NCBI GenBank assembly: GCA_003249955.1
Contig: QKHS01000083.1
Coordinates: 1 to 46,390 of the forward strand
DNA: 46,390 bases
From: Bacteroidales bacterium
Lineage (GTDB): Bacteria > Bacteroidota > Bacteroidia > Bacteroidales > ML635J-15
Direction: 5' to 3'
Part shown: positions 1 to 8,420 of the stretch, one piece after another
How positions within the stretch are numbered: position 1 is the first letter of the stretch
How the letters are laid out: the number at the start of each line of letters is the position of its first letter
Program-made: the position numbers and the translations under genes
Notes under the pieces: generated by a model
What the model saw: only the letters and a program-made list of their open reading frames with translations
What the model was told of the DNA's origin: nothing
Database searches by the model: none

Positions 1-462
1 ATAAAACTGTTTAAAATCAGGAAATAATTGCAGCGAAATTTAAATTGTTTATAAATTGAGAATCCCCGGATAATGCAGGAAAAATTGTGATATTTATCAG
101 GATTTGCAAGAAAATTTGTTACTGTTTCTGCGTGTCAGAAAGTTATGAATAATCTCTGCTTTAATTGGCATTTTTTCTAATTTTTCTACATTTTATGTTC
201 CGTCTCTACGAGACTCTGATAAAACACATCACATAACAAGCGGACTAAAGTCCGCTTTTATAAGTTTCGTCCGTACCGGACTAATTTTGTTTCCGGCATT
301 GCATAACAATAACCGTTGGTCTGTAATATTTTTGAATAATGATTGCCCGAACACCAGTCAAGACCTTAAACCCGTGGTGTTGTAAATGATGTACAGAGCA
401 GCCCGGATCTGTAAGCATAATTAATAATAGTCTGGCAATTCACAGGTGTTGAAATTTGTAAA
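1..462. other. non-coding leading stretch
   Basis: No convincing coding region is visible here. It is AT-rich and contains one clear hairpin (239-256), annotated separately. It lies downstream of the minus-strand regulator gene and may also hold the 3' end region of a plus-strand gene outside the window. Confidence 0.5.
239..262 (+). terminator. hairpin, probable intrinsic terminator
   Basis: AGCGGAC (239-245) pairs with GTCCGCT (250-256) around a TAAA loop, followed by TTTTAT. The T-rich tail is on the plus strand, so it would end a transcript entering from left of the window rather than the minus-strand MerR gene. It could also be a dispersed palindromic repeat. Confidence 0.45.
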
Positions 463-1338
463 CTAAAGAGATTTGTTTAATGTGTCCAGATTTCTGATAT
501 AATAAACTTTATTTGGAATTTTCTTCCAGAACTCTCTCATCAATTTGCCGGAAATAATATTCTTCGCAATCGGGAAAGTATTTTCCAATGTAATGCAGTA
601 TTCATTCAATCTGGCATCAGAGATTGTATCATTAAATTCTGTGTAAACAATATCCGGCTCAAAATTGCCTTTCATACTGCGGATAGAGTTTATTGACAGT
701 TGATTGAAGAAGTAATGGATTTTGTAATTTTTTACAGCAGCTAAAAAATAAATCAGACTTAGTTTAACCGGAAAAACTGTAGTGTCGGACTGGAAAATCA
801 GAATTTCTTTTGCCGGACGGCCTGGTTTGCGCTCTTTTTCTGCGGCAATAATTGTTTTTACAAAAATTCTGTTAAGAATATATTCTTCGTAGTAAGGATC
901 AATACTTCTTGATATCCATAATTTTTTTATCTTTTCTATAAGCGGTTCCATTACCCCGATTATAAATTCATCGTGTAAAAGCTTTTCAAGATAATGATCA
1001 TAAAGTTTTTCAAATCCATCGGTGTCTTTTTCAATAATTTTGAAAACAAATTCTAATATGTATGGTGATGAATCTCCGGGTTTTATCATTTCCTTTTTGC
1101 ATTCATCGTCAATTTCTTCTCCGTTGAATGTTGCAATTTTACTGATTTTATACCCGGAATTTACCAAAAAGGCGATTTGTAATAACCTTCTCAGATTTTC
1201 AATATTGTAAATTCTTATATTGGATTCGGTGCGATCAGGATTCAGCAGATTAAACCGTTTTTCCCACGCTCTGATAGTTGCAGCCTTGACATTACTCAGA
1301 ACTTCGAGCTCTTTTATTGTGTAGTGGTCTTTTGTCAT
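463..1338 (-). CDS. MerR/CarH-like transcriptional regulator, probably lacking B12 binding
   Basis: A DNA-binding regulator of 291 aa. Residues about 5-75 form a MerR winged helix (YTIKELEVLS..., then IRAWEKRF, the typical CarH/LitR-type variant of RAWERRY). The C-terminal about 200 residues have the length and layout of the cobalamin-cap plus B12-binding fold of CarH-like proteins. The cap signature W-x9-EH appears as W...EE, and the DxHxxG cobalamin-ligand motif is not visible, so light or B12 sensing is unlikely (inference). The gene starts with ATG at 1338 and is divergent from the redox cluster across a 604-bp gap. A -7 box at 1409-1402 probably drives it. It could control itself or the neighbouring cluster, but nothing in the sequence proves this. 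Confidence 0.8.
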   Translation of the reverse strand: MTKDHYTIKELEVLSNVKAATIRAWEKRFNLLNPDRTESNIRIYNIENLRRLLQIAFLVNSGYKISKIATFNGEEIDDECKKEMIKPGDSSPYILEFVFKIIEKDTDGFEKLYDHYLEKLLHDEFIIGVMEPLIEKIKKLWISRSIDPYYEEYILNRIFVKTIIAAEKERKPGRPAKEILIFQSDTTVFPVKLSLIYFLAAVKNYKIHYFFNQLSINSIRSMKGNFEPDIVYTEFNDTISDARLNEYCITLENTFPIAKNIISGKLMREFWKKIPNKVYYIRNLDTLNKSL

Positions 1339-1376
1339 TGTAGTATATATTTAAGTTAGTAGAAATTTATGTTGTA

Positions 1377-1409
1377 TTTGTAACTTTGTTAATTGCATTT
1401 ACAAAGATA
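1377..1409 (-). promoter_or_regulatory. promoter and inverted repeat upstream of the MerR-like gene
   Basis: Read on the minus strand, 1409-1402 is TATCTTTG, an exact fit to the Bacteroidota -7 element TAnnTTTG, and it lies 64 bp before the start codon. It overlaps an inverted repeat, TTTGTAA (1377-1383) and TTACAAA (1399-1405), a plausible operator for autoregulation. A plus-strand TAACTTTG (1381-1388) also fits the -7 consensus, but it is far from any plus-strand gene. Confidence 0.45.
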
Positions 1410-1874
1410 TAATTATTTAATTTCGTAGAATAAAAACATTAAAAAATTTTAAAAAAACTTTAATCACAACTAAATTGCATTGAATATTATTGAGATTCCT
1501 GTAAGCTGTAATTATATGGTTTTTGTCTAATTTACTTATAAATCAAAGATATGGCTATTATTGTATGTCAAAATATTATAAATATCTTTCCCATAATTCT
1601 GATTTATGATCTTGGAATATGTTTTTGTAAATATTATATAAATCAAATGTAAAAGCTTATTTGAGTCTTTTATAATAAATAATTCCATACGTTGAGATAG
1701 AGCAGGTGTTGTTCTGCTGGAGTAATATTTAGGATTTCAGGACAGATTAAAAACGCCGTATGAATAAATTACCAGAATAATTATATGTGAAATACAGTTA
1801 AGTCACTTCAATTTTATCGTAATTGGGATTTCGGATTAAAAATAATCTAAGGCAAACGTATTTTTTTTTGCTAA

Positions 1875-1909
1875 TTGTTAATTAAATAACATTGTTTGTT
1901 TAATAACAA
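1875..1909 (+). promoter_or_regulatory. two tandem Rex-like operators
   Basis: The first site (1875-1892) is TTGTTAATTAAATAACAT and the second (1892-1909) is TTGTTTGTTTAATAACAA. Both fit the 18-bp low-GC Rex operator TTGTTAA-N4-TTAACAA: the first has left half 7/7 and right half 5/7, the second 5/7 and 6/7. They abut and end 4 bp before the -7 box at 1914, so bound Rex would block the promoter. A rex gene lies in the same cluster (9729-10358). The match is seen directly; regulation by that Rex is inferred. Confidence 0.65.
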
Positions 1910-1921
1910 TTATTATATTTG
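1892..1921 (+). promoter_or_regulatory. promoter of the redox cluster
   Basis: TATATTTG at 1914-1921 fits the Bacteroidota -7 element TAnnTTTG. A TTG at 1892-1894, inside TTGTTTG, sits 19 bp upstream where a -33 element is expected. The predicted transcript would have a leader of roughly 15 bases before ATG 1943. The promoter overlaps or abuts the Rex-like operators. Confidence 0.55.
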
Positions 1922-1942
1922 CATTATGTAAAAGTTTTTACG

Positions 1943-2392
1943 ATGGAGGAGTACATTAATTCGTTGAAAAAGAATATAGACAAGCGCGATTTGTTACTGG
2001 CCCTGCAGGACTTTCAGAATAAATTCGGCTATGTGGATCAGGCTTTTATTGAACAATTAAGTCTGAAGACCGGTATTCCGTCGGGTAAAATTTATAGTAT
2101 AGCATCTTTTTACAACCAGTTCAGATTTATCCGTCCCGGGAAATATCATATAAAACTTTGTTCAGGAGCAGCCTGTCATGTAAATGCCAAAGAGAATCTT
2201 GTTGCAGAACTGTACAAACTAATTGGAATAAAGGACAGGGAATCATCTCCGGACGGGAAATACAGCCTTGAGTTTATTCCTTGCATGGGAGCTTGTGCTC
2301 TTGGTCCGGTTATGTCTATAAATAATAATTATTACACTCAGTTGAAAATAAAGGATTTGAAGAAAATAATACATGATCTGGATGAGATATGA
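1943..2392 (+). CDS. NuoE/HydC-like thioredoxin-fold [2Fe-2S] subunit
   Basis: This is the small electron-transfer subunit of a NADH-linked bifurcating complex. The 149-aa protein has the 24-kDa subunit layout: a helical N-terminus, then a thioredoxin-like fold with the [2Fe-2S] ligand pattern C73-x4-C78 (LCSGAACHV) and C114-x3-C118 (CMGAC). I chose ATG 1943, since the reading frame upstream opens only at a TTG (1919) that overlaps the predicted -7 box. No strong Shine-Dalgarno is visible. Its stop overlaps the start of the HydB-like gene by 4 bp, which implies translational coupling. In HydABC complexes this subunit docks on HydB. The family assignment is firm; the partner enzyme's reaction is less certain. 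Confidence 0.88.
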   Translation: MEEYINSLKKNIDKRDLLLALQDFQNKFGYVDQAFIEQLSLKTGIPSGKIYSIASFYNQFRFIRPGKYHIKLCSGAACHVNAKENLVAELYKLIGIKDRESSPDGKYSLEFIPCMGACALGPVMSINNNYYTQLKIKDLKKIIHDLDEI

Positions 2393-4302
2393 AAGCAACA
2401 CGTGACATAACATATAAAAAACTGCTTCAGAAAGATCAGTATTCTGAGTCCGGCGGAATGTACAAAGCCGGGATAAAGGTACCTCATATTTATGCCGAGC
2501 GAAGCACATGCAGTATTATTGCCGGAATTGACCTGACTATTCATTATTTAAAGCAATATTTTGAAGAATCAGGAGATGAGTATGTTTATGCGGAGACCGC
2601 ATGTAAAGGCTTTTGCAGTAATGATCCGGTAATAAGCATTCAATTACCTGGAAGAGCAATGATTTCGTTCCGTAATGTTTTTTACAATAAAATATCTTCA
2701 ATATTAGACAGTATCTTAAATAATATACTACCTGATAAATCTATGATTATCGGGCAATATTCACATCCTGAACTTACATCATGGCCGGATGTGCCGGAAA
2801 TAACCCAACTGAATTTTTATAAGAATCAAACCCGTAAACTCTTTAAATATGCCGGTTTTATTCAGCCTCTTTCAATAGAGTCTTATATGGAATATAACGG
2901 TTATAGTGCTTTTGCCAAAACAATTACTTCCAAAACTCATTCGGAGGTTTGTGGCATAGTTGAACAAAGCGGTTTGCGCGGACGCGGCGGAGGCGGGTTT
3001 TATACAGGTGAGAAGTGGAGAAAAGCACTTGAGAAAAACTCAGATAAAAAATATTTTATTTGTAATGCTGACGAAAGTGATCCCGGTTCATTTTCAGGGA
3101 GAATGCTTTTGGAGAGTAATCCTCACTTATTAATTGAAGGAGTATTGATAGGTGCTTATGCTATTAATGCCTCGGATGCGATAATTTATGTAAGAAGCAC
3201 ATATACACTTGCAATCAGCAGGCTTGAGAATGCTCTGCAACAGGCATTGTCAGCAGGAATAACAGGAGAAGATATTTTTGGCAGCGGAATAAACATAAGA
3301 ATATCAGTATTTGCCGGTCCGGGAGCATATGTTTGTGGCGAAGAAACTGCTCTTATTTCAAGTATAGAAGGAAGCAGGGGAATGCCAAAAACAAAACCTC
3401 CATATCCGTCAGAATCCGGGCTGTTTGGATTTCCGACAGTTGTTAACAATATAGAGACAATTTGTAATATTCCGGTAATTTTTAGCGAAGGAGTTGAAAA
3501 GTTCAAAGCAACAGGAAGGGAAGATTCTTTCGGCACCAAACTATATTCTGTCAGCGGACGGGCTGATTATAGCGGTATTGTTGAACTTGAAATGGGACGT
3601 ACTGTTAAAAATTTACTTGGTATTGTCAGACAGGAAGATAATCCTTATCCTGTAAAAGCAGTTCATATCGGAGGTCCTTCAGGCGGATTTATAAAACCTG
3701 ATGATTTTGGCTTAAGACTTGATTTTAGTGCAGTATTTAACAATAATTTATGGTTTGGCTCAGGAAGTTTTATTGTGCTCGATGAAACAAATTGTATTGT
3801 TGATATTACAAAATATTATATAGACTTCATTAACAAAGAGAGCTGCGGGAAATGCATTCCTTGTCGCGAAGGCTCACAGCGCTTGCTGGAGATACTGACC
3901 AGAATAACTGAAAAACCACGGACCGGACAAAAGTTTGAATCCCTTCTGCGATTCAAAGGAGTTACTCAGTTGGAAGAAATTTCTGCAATTATGAAGGAAA
4001 CTTCATTATGCGGATTGGGACAGAACGCTCCTAATACTGTATTGTCAGGTCTTAAGTTTTTCAGGCAGGAGTATGAAGAACATATTTACGAGAAAAAATG
4101 TGCAGCGTTTGTTTGCCGTAATTTAAAAGAATATTCGGTTAATGTTGATAACTGTGTAGGTTGCGGAATATGTGCAAAAAGATGCCCGGCAGATGCCATA
4201 ATCGGTAGCGCCAGAAATACACATTTTGTAATTCAGGAAAGATGTATAAAGTGCGGAACATGTTTCAATGCATGTAAATTTGATGCAATAATTGTAACTT
4301 AG
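2389..4302 (+). CDS. HydB/NuoF-like NADH- and FMN-binding subunit of a bifurcating complex
   Basis: This is the flavin subunit where NAD(H) and ferredoxin electrons meet. At 637 aa it matches HydB length (about 600-640). Domains in order: an N-terminal thioredoxin-like [2Fe-2S] region (C41, C72, C76 visible, about 30-95); the NuoF core with the FMN/NADH glycine-rich loop GLRGRGGGGF (195-204) and the second loop GAYVCGEET (312-320); SLBB region; the NuoF [4Fe-4S] site C486, C489, C492 and C541; and a C-terminal two-cluster ferredoxin (C589/592/595/599 and C619/622/625/629). The C-terminal ferredoxin pair separates HydB and related bifurcating subunits from respiratory NuoF. It overlaps the HydC-like gene and is followed 5 bp later by the HydA-like gene. 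Confidence 0.9.
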   Translation: MKATRDITYKKLLQKDQYSESGGMYKAGIKVPHIYAERSTCSIIAGIDLTIHYLKQYFEESGDEYVYAETACKGFCSNDPVISIQLPGRAMISFRNVFYNKISSILDSILNNILPDKSMIIGQYSHPELTSWPDVPEITQLNFYKNQTRKLFKYAGFIQPLSIESYMEYNGYSAFAKTITSKTHSEVCGIVEQSGLRGRGGGGFYTGEKWRKALEKNSDKKYFICNADESDPGSFSGRMLLESNPHLLIEGVLIGAYAINASDAIIYVRSTYTLAISRLENALQQALSAGITGEDIFGSGINIRISVFAGPGAYVCGEETALISSIEGSRGMPKTKPPYPSESGLFGFPTVVNNIETICNIPVIFSEGVEKFKATGREDSFGTKLYSVSGRADYSGIVELEMGRTVKNLLGIVRQEDNPYPVKAVHIGGPSGGFIKPDDFGLRLDFSAVFNNNLWFGSGSFIVLDETNCIVDITKYYIDFINKESCGKCIPCREGSQRLLEILTRITEKPRTGQKFESLLRFKGVTQLEEISAIMKETSLCGLGQNAPNTVLSGLKFFRQEYEEHIYEKKCAAFVCRNLKEYSVNVDNCVGCGICAKRCPADAIIGSARNTHFVIQERCIKCGTCFNACKFDAIIVT

Positions 4303-4307
4303 GGACT

Positions 4308-5960
4308 ATGGAATTTAATATTACGGTAAACAGAAACAGTATTAAAGCTGTAAAAGGAGAAACGATTCTCGCTGTTCTCAGACGCAACGGGATATCAGTT
4401 CCTACTTTGTGTAATATTCCGGAACTAAGTCCTACAGGAGCATGTCGTATTTGTGTCGTAGAGCTTGAAGACAGCGGCGAACTCGTAACAGCCTGCTCCA
4501 CTCCGGTTGCCGAAGGGATGAAAATTTTCACACATTCACGCAAGGTAATTGCCGCCAGAAAAACGATAGTCGAATTATTGCTTACAAATCATCAGGATAA
4601 TTGCCTTTATTGTGAAAAAAGCGGAGATTGTGAACTTCAGGATCTGGCAGGAGACCTTAACATAAGGGAACGAAGCTATGTCGGGTTCGGAGTTCCAAGG
4701 TCACCAAAAACAGACAGATCAGATCCGGGCATTGTGAGAGATATGTCGAAATGTATTTTATGCGGCAGGTGTGTGAGAATTTGTGAAGAGTTGCTGGGAG
4801 TATGTGCCATAGATTTTGTAAACAGAGGAAATAATATCGCAGTTGACACTGTTTTTCAGAAAGGGTTGTTTTATTCTAACTGCATCCACTGTGGTTTATG
4901 TATTACAGCATGTCCTACCGGTGCTATACTGGAAAAAGCAGTAGGTGCTCAGGTGTGTGAAAAAATTGACAATAAAGATAAAAACAGCACAATAATACTT
5001 GCCGGAAGCACAATTGCCGATCTGGCTCTGCACTTTAACATAAGAAAATTTGAAGATGCCCGTAATTATCTTGTGGCAGCTTTACATGATATCGGTTTTA
5101 ATAATGTCCTTACTTTGGGTTACGGCAACGAAATATTTATTACGGAACATGCAAAAAAACTTGCAATGAGTGCCGGAAAACAAAATCCCCCTTTAATAAT
5201 AAGTGATTGTCCGGCAGTAAGGAAGTTTATAAGGACAGAAATGCCGGATATGGAAAAATATCTGAGCAAGATTCCGACTCCTCAGCAGATAATGGGAAAA
5301 ATTCTTAAAAGCGGAGAGTCTCAGACAGAAATTCTTGTATCTGCATCTGCATGTGTGGCACATAAATATGAAGCCGTACAGAATGATAACTCAAATAAAG
5401 GAGCTCCGGATGTGGATTATGTTATTACTACCCGAGAGCTTTTGGGATTATTGAAAACCCACGGAGTCGTATTACCGTATAAGAAAAAAGAATCTCCGGA
5501 TAAACCATCTGGCTCAGAGACATCGGCAGGAGTATTGTTTGAAACCAAAGGCGGGATTTCCGAAACAATTTTGAGAGAATTGTTTTATATGTCAGGAGGA
5601 CAGAAATATCCGAAGAAAATTTTTGAGGTGAAAACAGATAAGCCGTTTATAGAATATGAATTTGAATTAAACGGTGTAATTTATAAAATTGCTTCGTTGC
5701 ATGGTATAGATACCTTGAGGCAAAAGAAAAATGAAATTATAAACGGATCTTATTTGTTTGTAGAAATAAGATCGTGTACGGCAGGATGTTTAAACGGATG
5801 CGGACATTTGCACAGCAAAGATCCTGAAGTACAGAAAAAATTAAAGAAAATTATTACAGAGTTTGACGAAACTAATATAAGTGACACTGCCGGTAAAAAT
5901 CCCTTTATAAAAGGATTTTATAAGCAAATAGGAAAAGAAAGTTTATTTGATTATGATTAA
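4308..5960 (+). CDS. HydA-like NuoG/H-domain subunit with divergent H-cluster motifs
   Basis: A 550-aa protein with the HydA plan. A plant-type [2Fe-2S] domain (C35, C46, C49, C63) is followed by the His-Cys [4Fe-4S] motif (H95, C99, C102, C108), a two-cluster ferredoxin (C149/152/155/159; C192/195/198/202) and an [FeFe]-hydrogenase large-subunit H-domain (about 228-500). The fold is recognisable from TPQQIMG, DYVITTREL and GGISETILR. The active-site motifs deviate: TSCCP is ISDCP (C301 kept; the proton-transfer Cys is D300), MPCTAKK is SACVAHK (C349), and MACPGGC is IRSCTAGC (C490, C494). All four Cys ligands of the H-cluster are therefore kept, but surrounding catalytic residues are not. 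It may be a slow, altered or non-hydrogenase enzyme. Activity cannot be read from sequence. Confidence 0.82.
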   Translation: MEFNITVNRNSIKAVKGETILAVLRRNGISVPTLCNIPELSPTGACRICVVELEDSGELVTACSTPVAEGMKIFTHSRKVIAARKTIVELLLTNHQDNCLYCEKSGDCELQDLAGDLNIRERSYVGFGVPRSPKTDRSDPGIVRDMSKCILCGRCVRICEELLGVCAIDFVNRGNNIAVDTVFQKGLFYSNCIHCGLCITACPTGAILEKAVGAQVCEKIDNKDKNSTIILAGSTIADLALHFNIRKFEDARNYLVAALHDIGFNNVLTLGYGNEIFITEHAKKLAMSAGKQNPPLIISDCPAVRKFIRTEMPDMEKYLSKIPTPQQIMGKILKSGESQTEILVSASACVAHKYEAVQNDNSNKGAPDVDYVITTRELLGLLKTHGVVLPYKKKESPDKPSGSETSAGVLFETKGGISETILRELFYMSGGQKYPKKIFEVKTDKPFIEYEFELNGVIYKIASLHGIDTLRQKKNEIINGSYLFVEIRSCTAGCLNGCGHLHSKDPEVQKKLKKIITEFDETNISDTAGKNPFIKGFYKQIGKESLFDYD

Positions 5961-7965
5961 GTTAGAAGAAAAAACGCCATTGGTTTTTACAATTGCTGAC
6001 AGGTGTAAGACTTGTTACACCTGCATCAGGGAGTGTCCTGCAAAAGCTATAAGCATGCAAAACGGGCAGGCAAACGTTATTGCCGAGCGTTGTATCGGAT
6101 GTGGCAATTGCGTTAAAGTCTGTACAAGAAAAGCTAAAGACTTTATTAATGATGAAACCGAGGTGTTGGGTATGCTTGCTTCAGATACTGATTGTATTGC
6201 ATGCATTGCACCTGCTTTCCCTGCAGAATTTAAAGAAATAAGCGACTACAGGATAATAGTCGGAATGCTGAAAAAACTCGGGTTTAAGAAAGTTGTGGAA
6301 GTATCTTTCGGAGCCGACCTTGTTGCTGAAAAATATCGCGATCTTATCAATAAAAGCGGTAACAATCTTAAATTTATTTCCAGCGACTGCCCTGCAATTG
6401 TTTCATATGTAACAAAATATCATCCGCACCTTACTCAGAATCTTGCACCGGTTATTTCTCCATTAATGGCTATAGTTAAAGTTATAAGAGAAATGTACGG
6501 AGAAAACAATAAGGTTATTTTTATTGGTCCGTGTATTGCAAAAAAGAATGAATCTTCGGCTCCTGACAATGTGCTTACATTTAAAGAACTGCGCAGTTTG
6601 TTCGAAAGAAAATCAATTAATCCGGAAGATGTTATACCTGAGGATTTTGATCCGCCGCAAAGTGGCCGTGGAGCTGTTTTCCCTGTAAGCAGAGGAATTA
6701 TTAATACAATTAACATTCAGGAAAACTTAATTCAGGGAAATCTTATTGTTGCCGAAGGACGTGAGAACTTTAAAGAAGCTATTACCGAGTTTGACACAGG
6801 GCTTATAAATGACCATAATCTTGAACTTTTGTGCTGCGAAGGCTGTATAATGGGCCCCGGGATGTTTACCGAAGGGAAAAGATTTGAGAATAAAGCCTAT
6901 GTCACCCGTTATGTGAGGGAAAAACTTGATAATATTAACTGGGACGAATGGAACAAAAATATGAACACCTTTAGTCATATTGATTTAAGCAGAACATTTG
7001 TTCCCGATGATTGCAGGGTTAAGGTTCCCACACGAAAAGAGATAGAAGAAATTTATATCGGTATGGGTAAAACCGAGAAGAAAGACCGACTGGATTGTCA
7101 TGCCTGTGGTTACAAATCGTGCGAAGATCATGCAATAGCCGTACTCAGAGGATTGGCAGAAATAGACATGTGTTTGCCTTACACTCTTGAGAAACTTAAG
7201 TCTATGGTTACCGAACTTAACTCGAAAAACAAAAAGCTGGAGACTGTGCACCAGGCTTTGAAACAAAGCGAAAAACTGGCACATCTCGGGCAATTGTCGG
7301 CAGGTATCGCCCATGAGATAAATAACCCTTTAGGAGTTGTAATTATGTATGCAAATATACTTCTCGACGAAGTAAACACAGATAATGAGTATTACGAAGA
7401 CCTTAAGCTTATTTCAGAGCAGGCGATGAGGTGCAAGAATATTGTAAGCGGGTTACTGAATTTTGCAAGAAAAAATAAAATAAGTTCAAACTATGTAAAT
7501 ACAATTACTTTCCTTAATTCATGTCTGAGGGCAGTAATTATTCCGCCGGAAATAAAGGTTCAGGTAAATGATTATCTTAAAAATCCGGAAATCTCAATTG
7601 ATGAGGAGCAAATGACGCAGGCCTTGACCAATATTCTTAAAAATGCAGTGGAAGCCATGCCCGACGGAGGTCTGCTTACTGTTTCTGCTTCCAATGAGAA
7701 TAACGAACTGGTAATTAATATTTCGGATACAGGTTCAGGAATTCTGGAAGAACATATGGATAAACTGTTTACCCCGTTTTTTACAACCAAATCAATAGGA
7801 AAAGGAACCGGTTTGGGCTTACCTACAACCTATGGAATTATCAAAATGCATAAAGGGAAAATTAATGTAACTTCCAATGCCGATCCCGGAAAAGGAGAGA
7901 CCGGAACTACTTTTACAATAAGATTACCACAATTTAACGAAATTAATAATGAGCAAGCTAAATAA
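5953..7965 (+). CDS. H-domain sensor histidine kinase (HydS-like)
   Basis: A cytoplasmic redox or gas sensor kinase of 670 aa; residue numbers here count two extra N-terminal residues from an upstream TTG. Order: two [4Fe-4S] clusters (C20/23/26/30; C49/52/55/59), an H-domain (L1 SSDCP with C148, L2 GPCIAKK with C196, L3 CCEGC with C296, C297, C300), an Fe-S domain (C384, C387, C392, C409), a coiled coil (about 410-445), HisKA with phospho-acceptor H456 in AGIAHEINN, and HATPase (NILKNAVEA, DTGSGI, GKGTGLGL). The proton-transfer Cys of L1 is Asp, as expected for a sensor rather than a catalyst. I chose ATG 5953, which overlaps the HydA-like stop. The receiver gene overlaps its 3' end, so the two are probably a cognate pair. 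No membrane segment is seen. Confidence 0.87.
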   Translation: MIKLEEKTPLVFTIADRCKTCYTCIRECPAKAISMQNGQANVIAERCIGCGNCVKVCTRKAKDFINDETEVLGMLASDTDCIACIAPAFPAEFKEISDYRIIVGMLKKLGFKKVVEVSFGADLVAEKYRDLINKSGNNLKFISSDCPAIVSYVTKYHPHLTQNLAPVISPLMAIVKVIREMYGENNKVIFIGPCIAKKNESSAPDNVLTFKELRSLFERKSINPEDVIPEDFDPPQSGRGAVFPVSRGIINTINIQENLIQGNLIVAEGRENFKEAITEFDTGLINDHNLELLCCEGCIMGPGMFTEGKRFENKAYVTRYVREKLDNINWDEWNKNMNTFSHIDLSRTFVPDDCRVKVPTRKEIEEIYIGMGKTEKKDRLDCHACGYKSCEDHAIAVLRGLAEIDMCLPYTLEKLKSMVTELNSKNKKLETVHQALKQSEKLAHLGQLSAGIAHEINNPLGVVIMYANILLDEVNTDNEYYEDLKLISEQAMRCKNIVSGLLNFARKNKISSNYVNTITFLNSCLRAVIIPPEIKVQVNDYLKNPEISIDEEQMTQALTNILKNAVEAMPDGGLLTVSASNENNELVINISDTGSGILEEHMDKLFTPFFTTKSIGKGTGLGLPTTYGIIKMHKGKINVTSNADPGKGETGTTFTIRLPQFNEINNEQAK

Positions 7966-8335
7966 AACAATATTATTGGCAGAGGATGATTTTGACTACT
8001 TGTTTCTGGTGAAATTCAGACTCGAAGCGGCAGGATTTGATGTCATAACCGCGAACTCTCAAAAAGAAGCAGAGTTATTGGTTAATACGTCGGATTTCGA
8101 TGCTGCGGTTTTCGATCTAATGATGGAAAATGATGATAGCGGTTTTGTTCTGGCATATATGTCAAAGAAAATAAAACCTGAGGTGCCGGTAGTTATAACC
8201 ACTGCTGTAGCTGCCGAAACCGGAATGTCTTTCGATAATGATAATTCATGGGTAAAAGCAGATTTATATCTTGAGAAAGGAGTTCAGGCCGAAAGATTAG
8301 CCGAGGAATTGATGAGGTTGTTGGGAATAATATGA
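7949..8335 (+). CDS. stand-alone CheY-like response regulator receiver
   Basis: A single receiver domain of 128 aa with the acidic pocket E12/D13/D14, phospho-acceptor D56 (AAVFDLMM), the switch Thr in VVITTA and a Lys near the end (LEKG). There is no output domain, so it probably relays a phosphate or acts by protein contact. It overlaps the kinase gene by 17 bp and is its most likely substrate. It is followed after 85 bp by a receiver-kinase hybrid that could be the next step. Confidence 0.85.
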   Translation: MSKLNKTILLAEDDFDYLFLVKFRLEAAGFDVITANSQKEAELLVNTSDFDAAVFDLMMENDDSGFVLAYMSKKIKPEVPVVITTAVAAETGMSFDNDNSWVKADLYLEKGVQAERLAEELMRLLGII

Positions 8336-8420
8336 TAAAACCCGTATTACAAACTTCAACTTATCTGATTTGAATATTGTAATTTGAGAATTAAAATTTA
8401 TACTTAAATAAATTTTCATT

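Larger units (their letters stand above)
1339..1942. other. divergent regulatory intergenic region
   Basis: A 604-bp AT-rich gap between the divergent MerR-like gene and the NuoE-like gene. It contains promoter-like boxes for both directions (about 1377-1409 and 1892-1921) and two Rex-like operators (1875-1909). The middle part, about 1420-1860, shows no gene or RNA that I recognise. There is a weak AGCAG/CTGCT hairpin at 1701-1718. Confidence 0.6.

Noticed and set aside
1919-1942. TTG start for the NuoE-like gene
   Set aside because: It lies within the predicted -7 box, while ATG 1943 gives the usual N-terminus.
2243-2544. Minus-strand frames across the HydC/HydB junction
   Set aside because: They overlap two strongly supported genes and show no recognisable features.
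4308-5960. Calling the HydA-like protein a functional [FeFe]-hydrogenase
   Set aside because: The H-cluster motifs differ at the proton-transfer Cys and around two ligands, so only the family and not the activity is supported.
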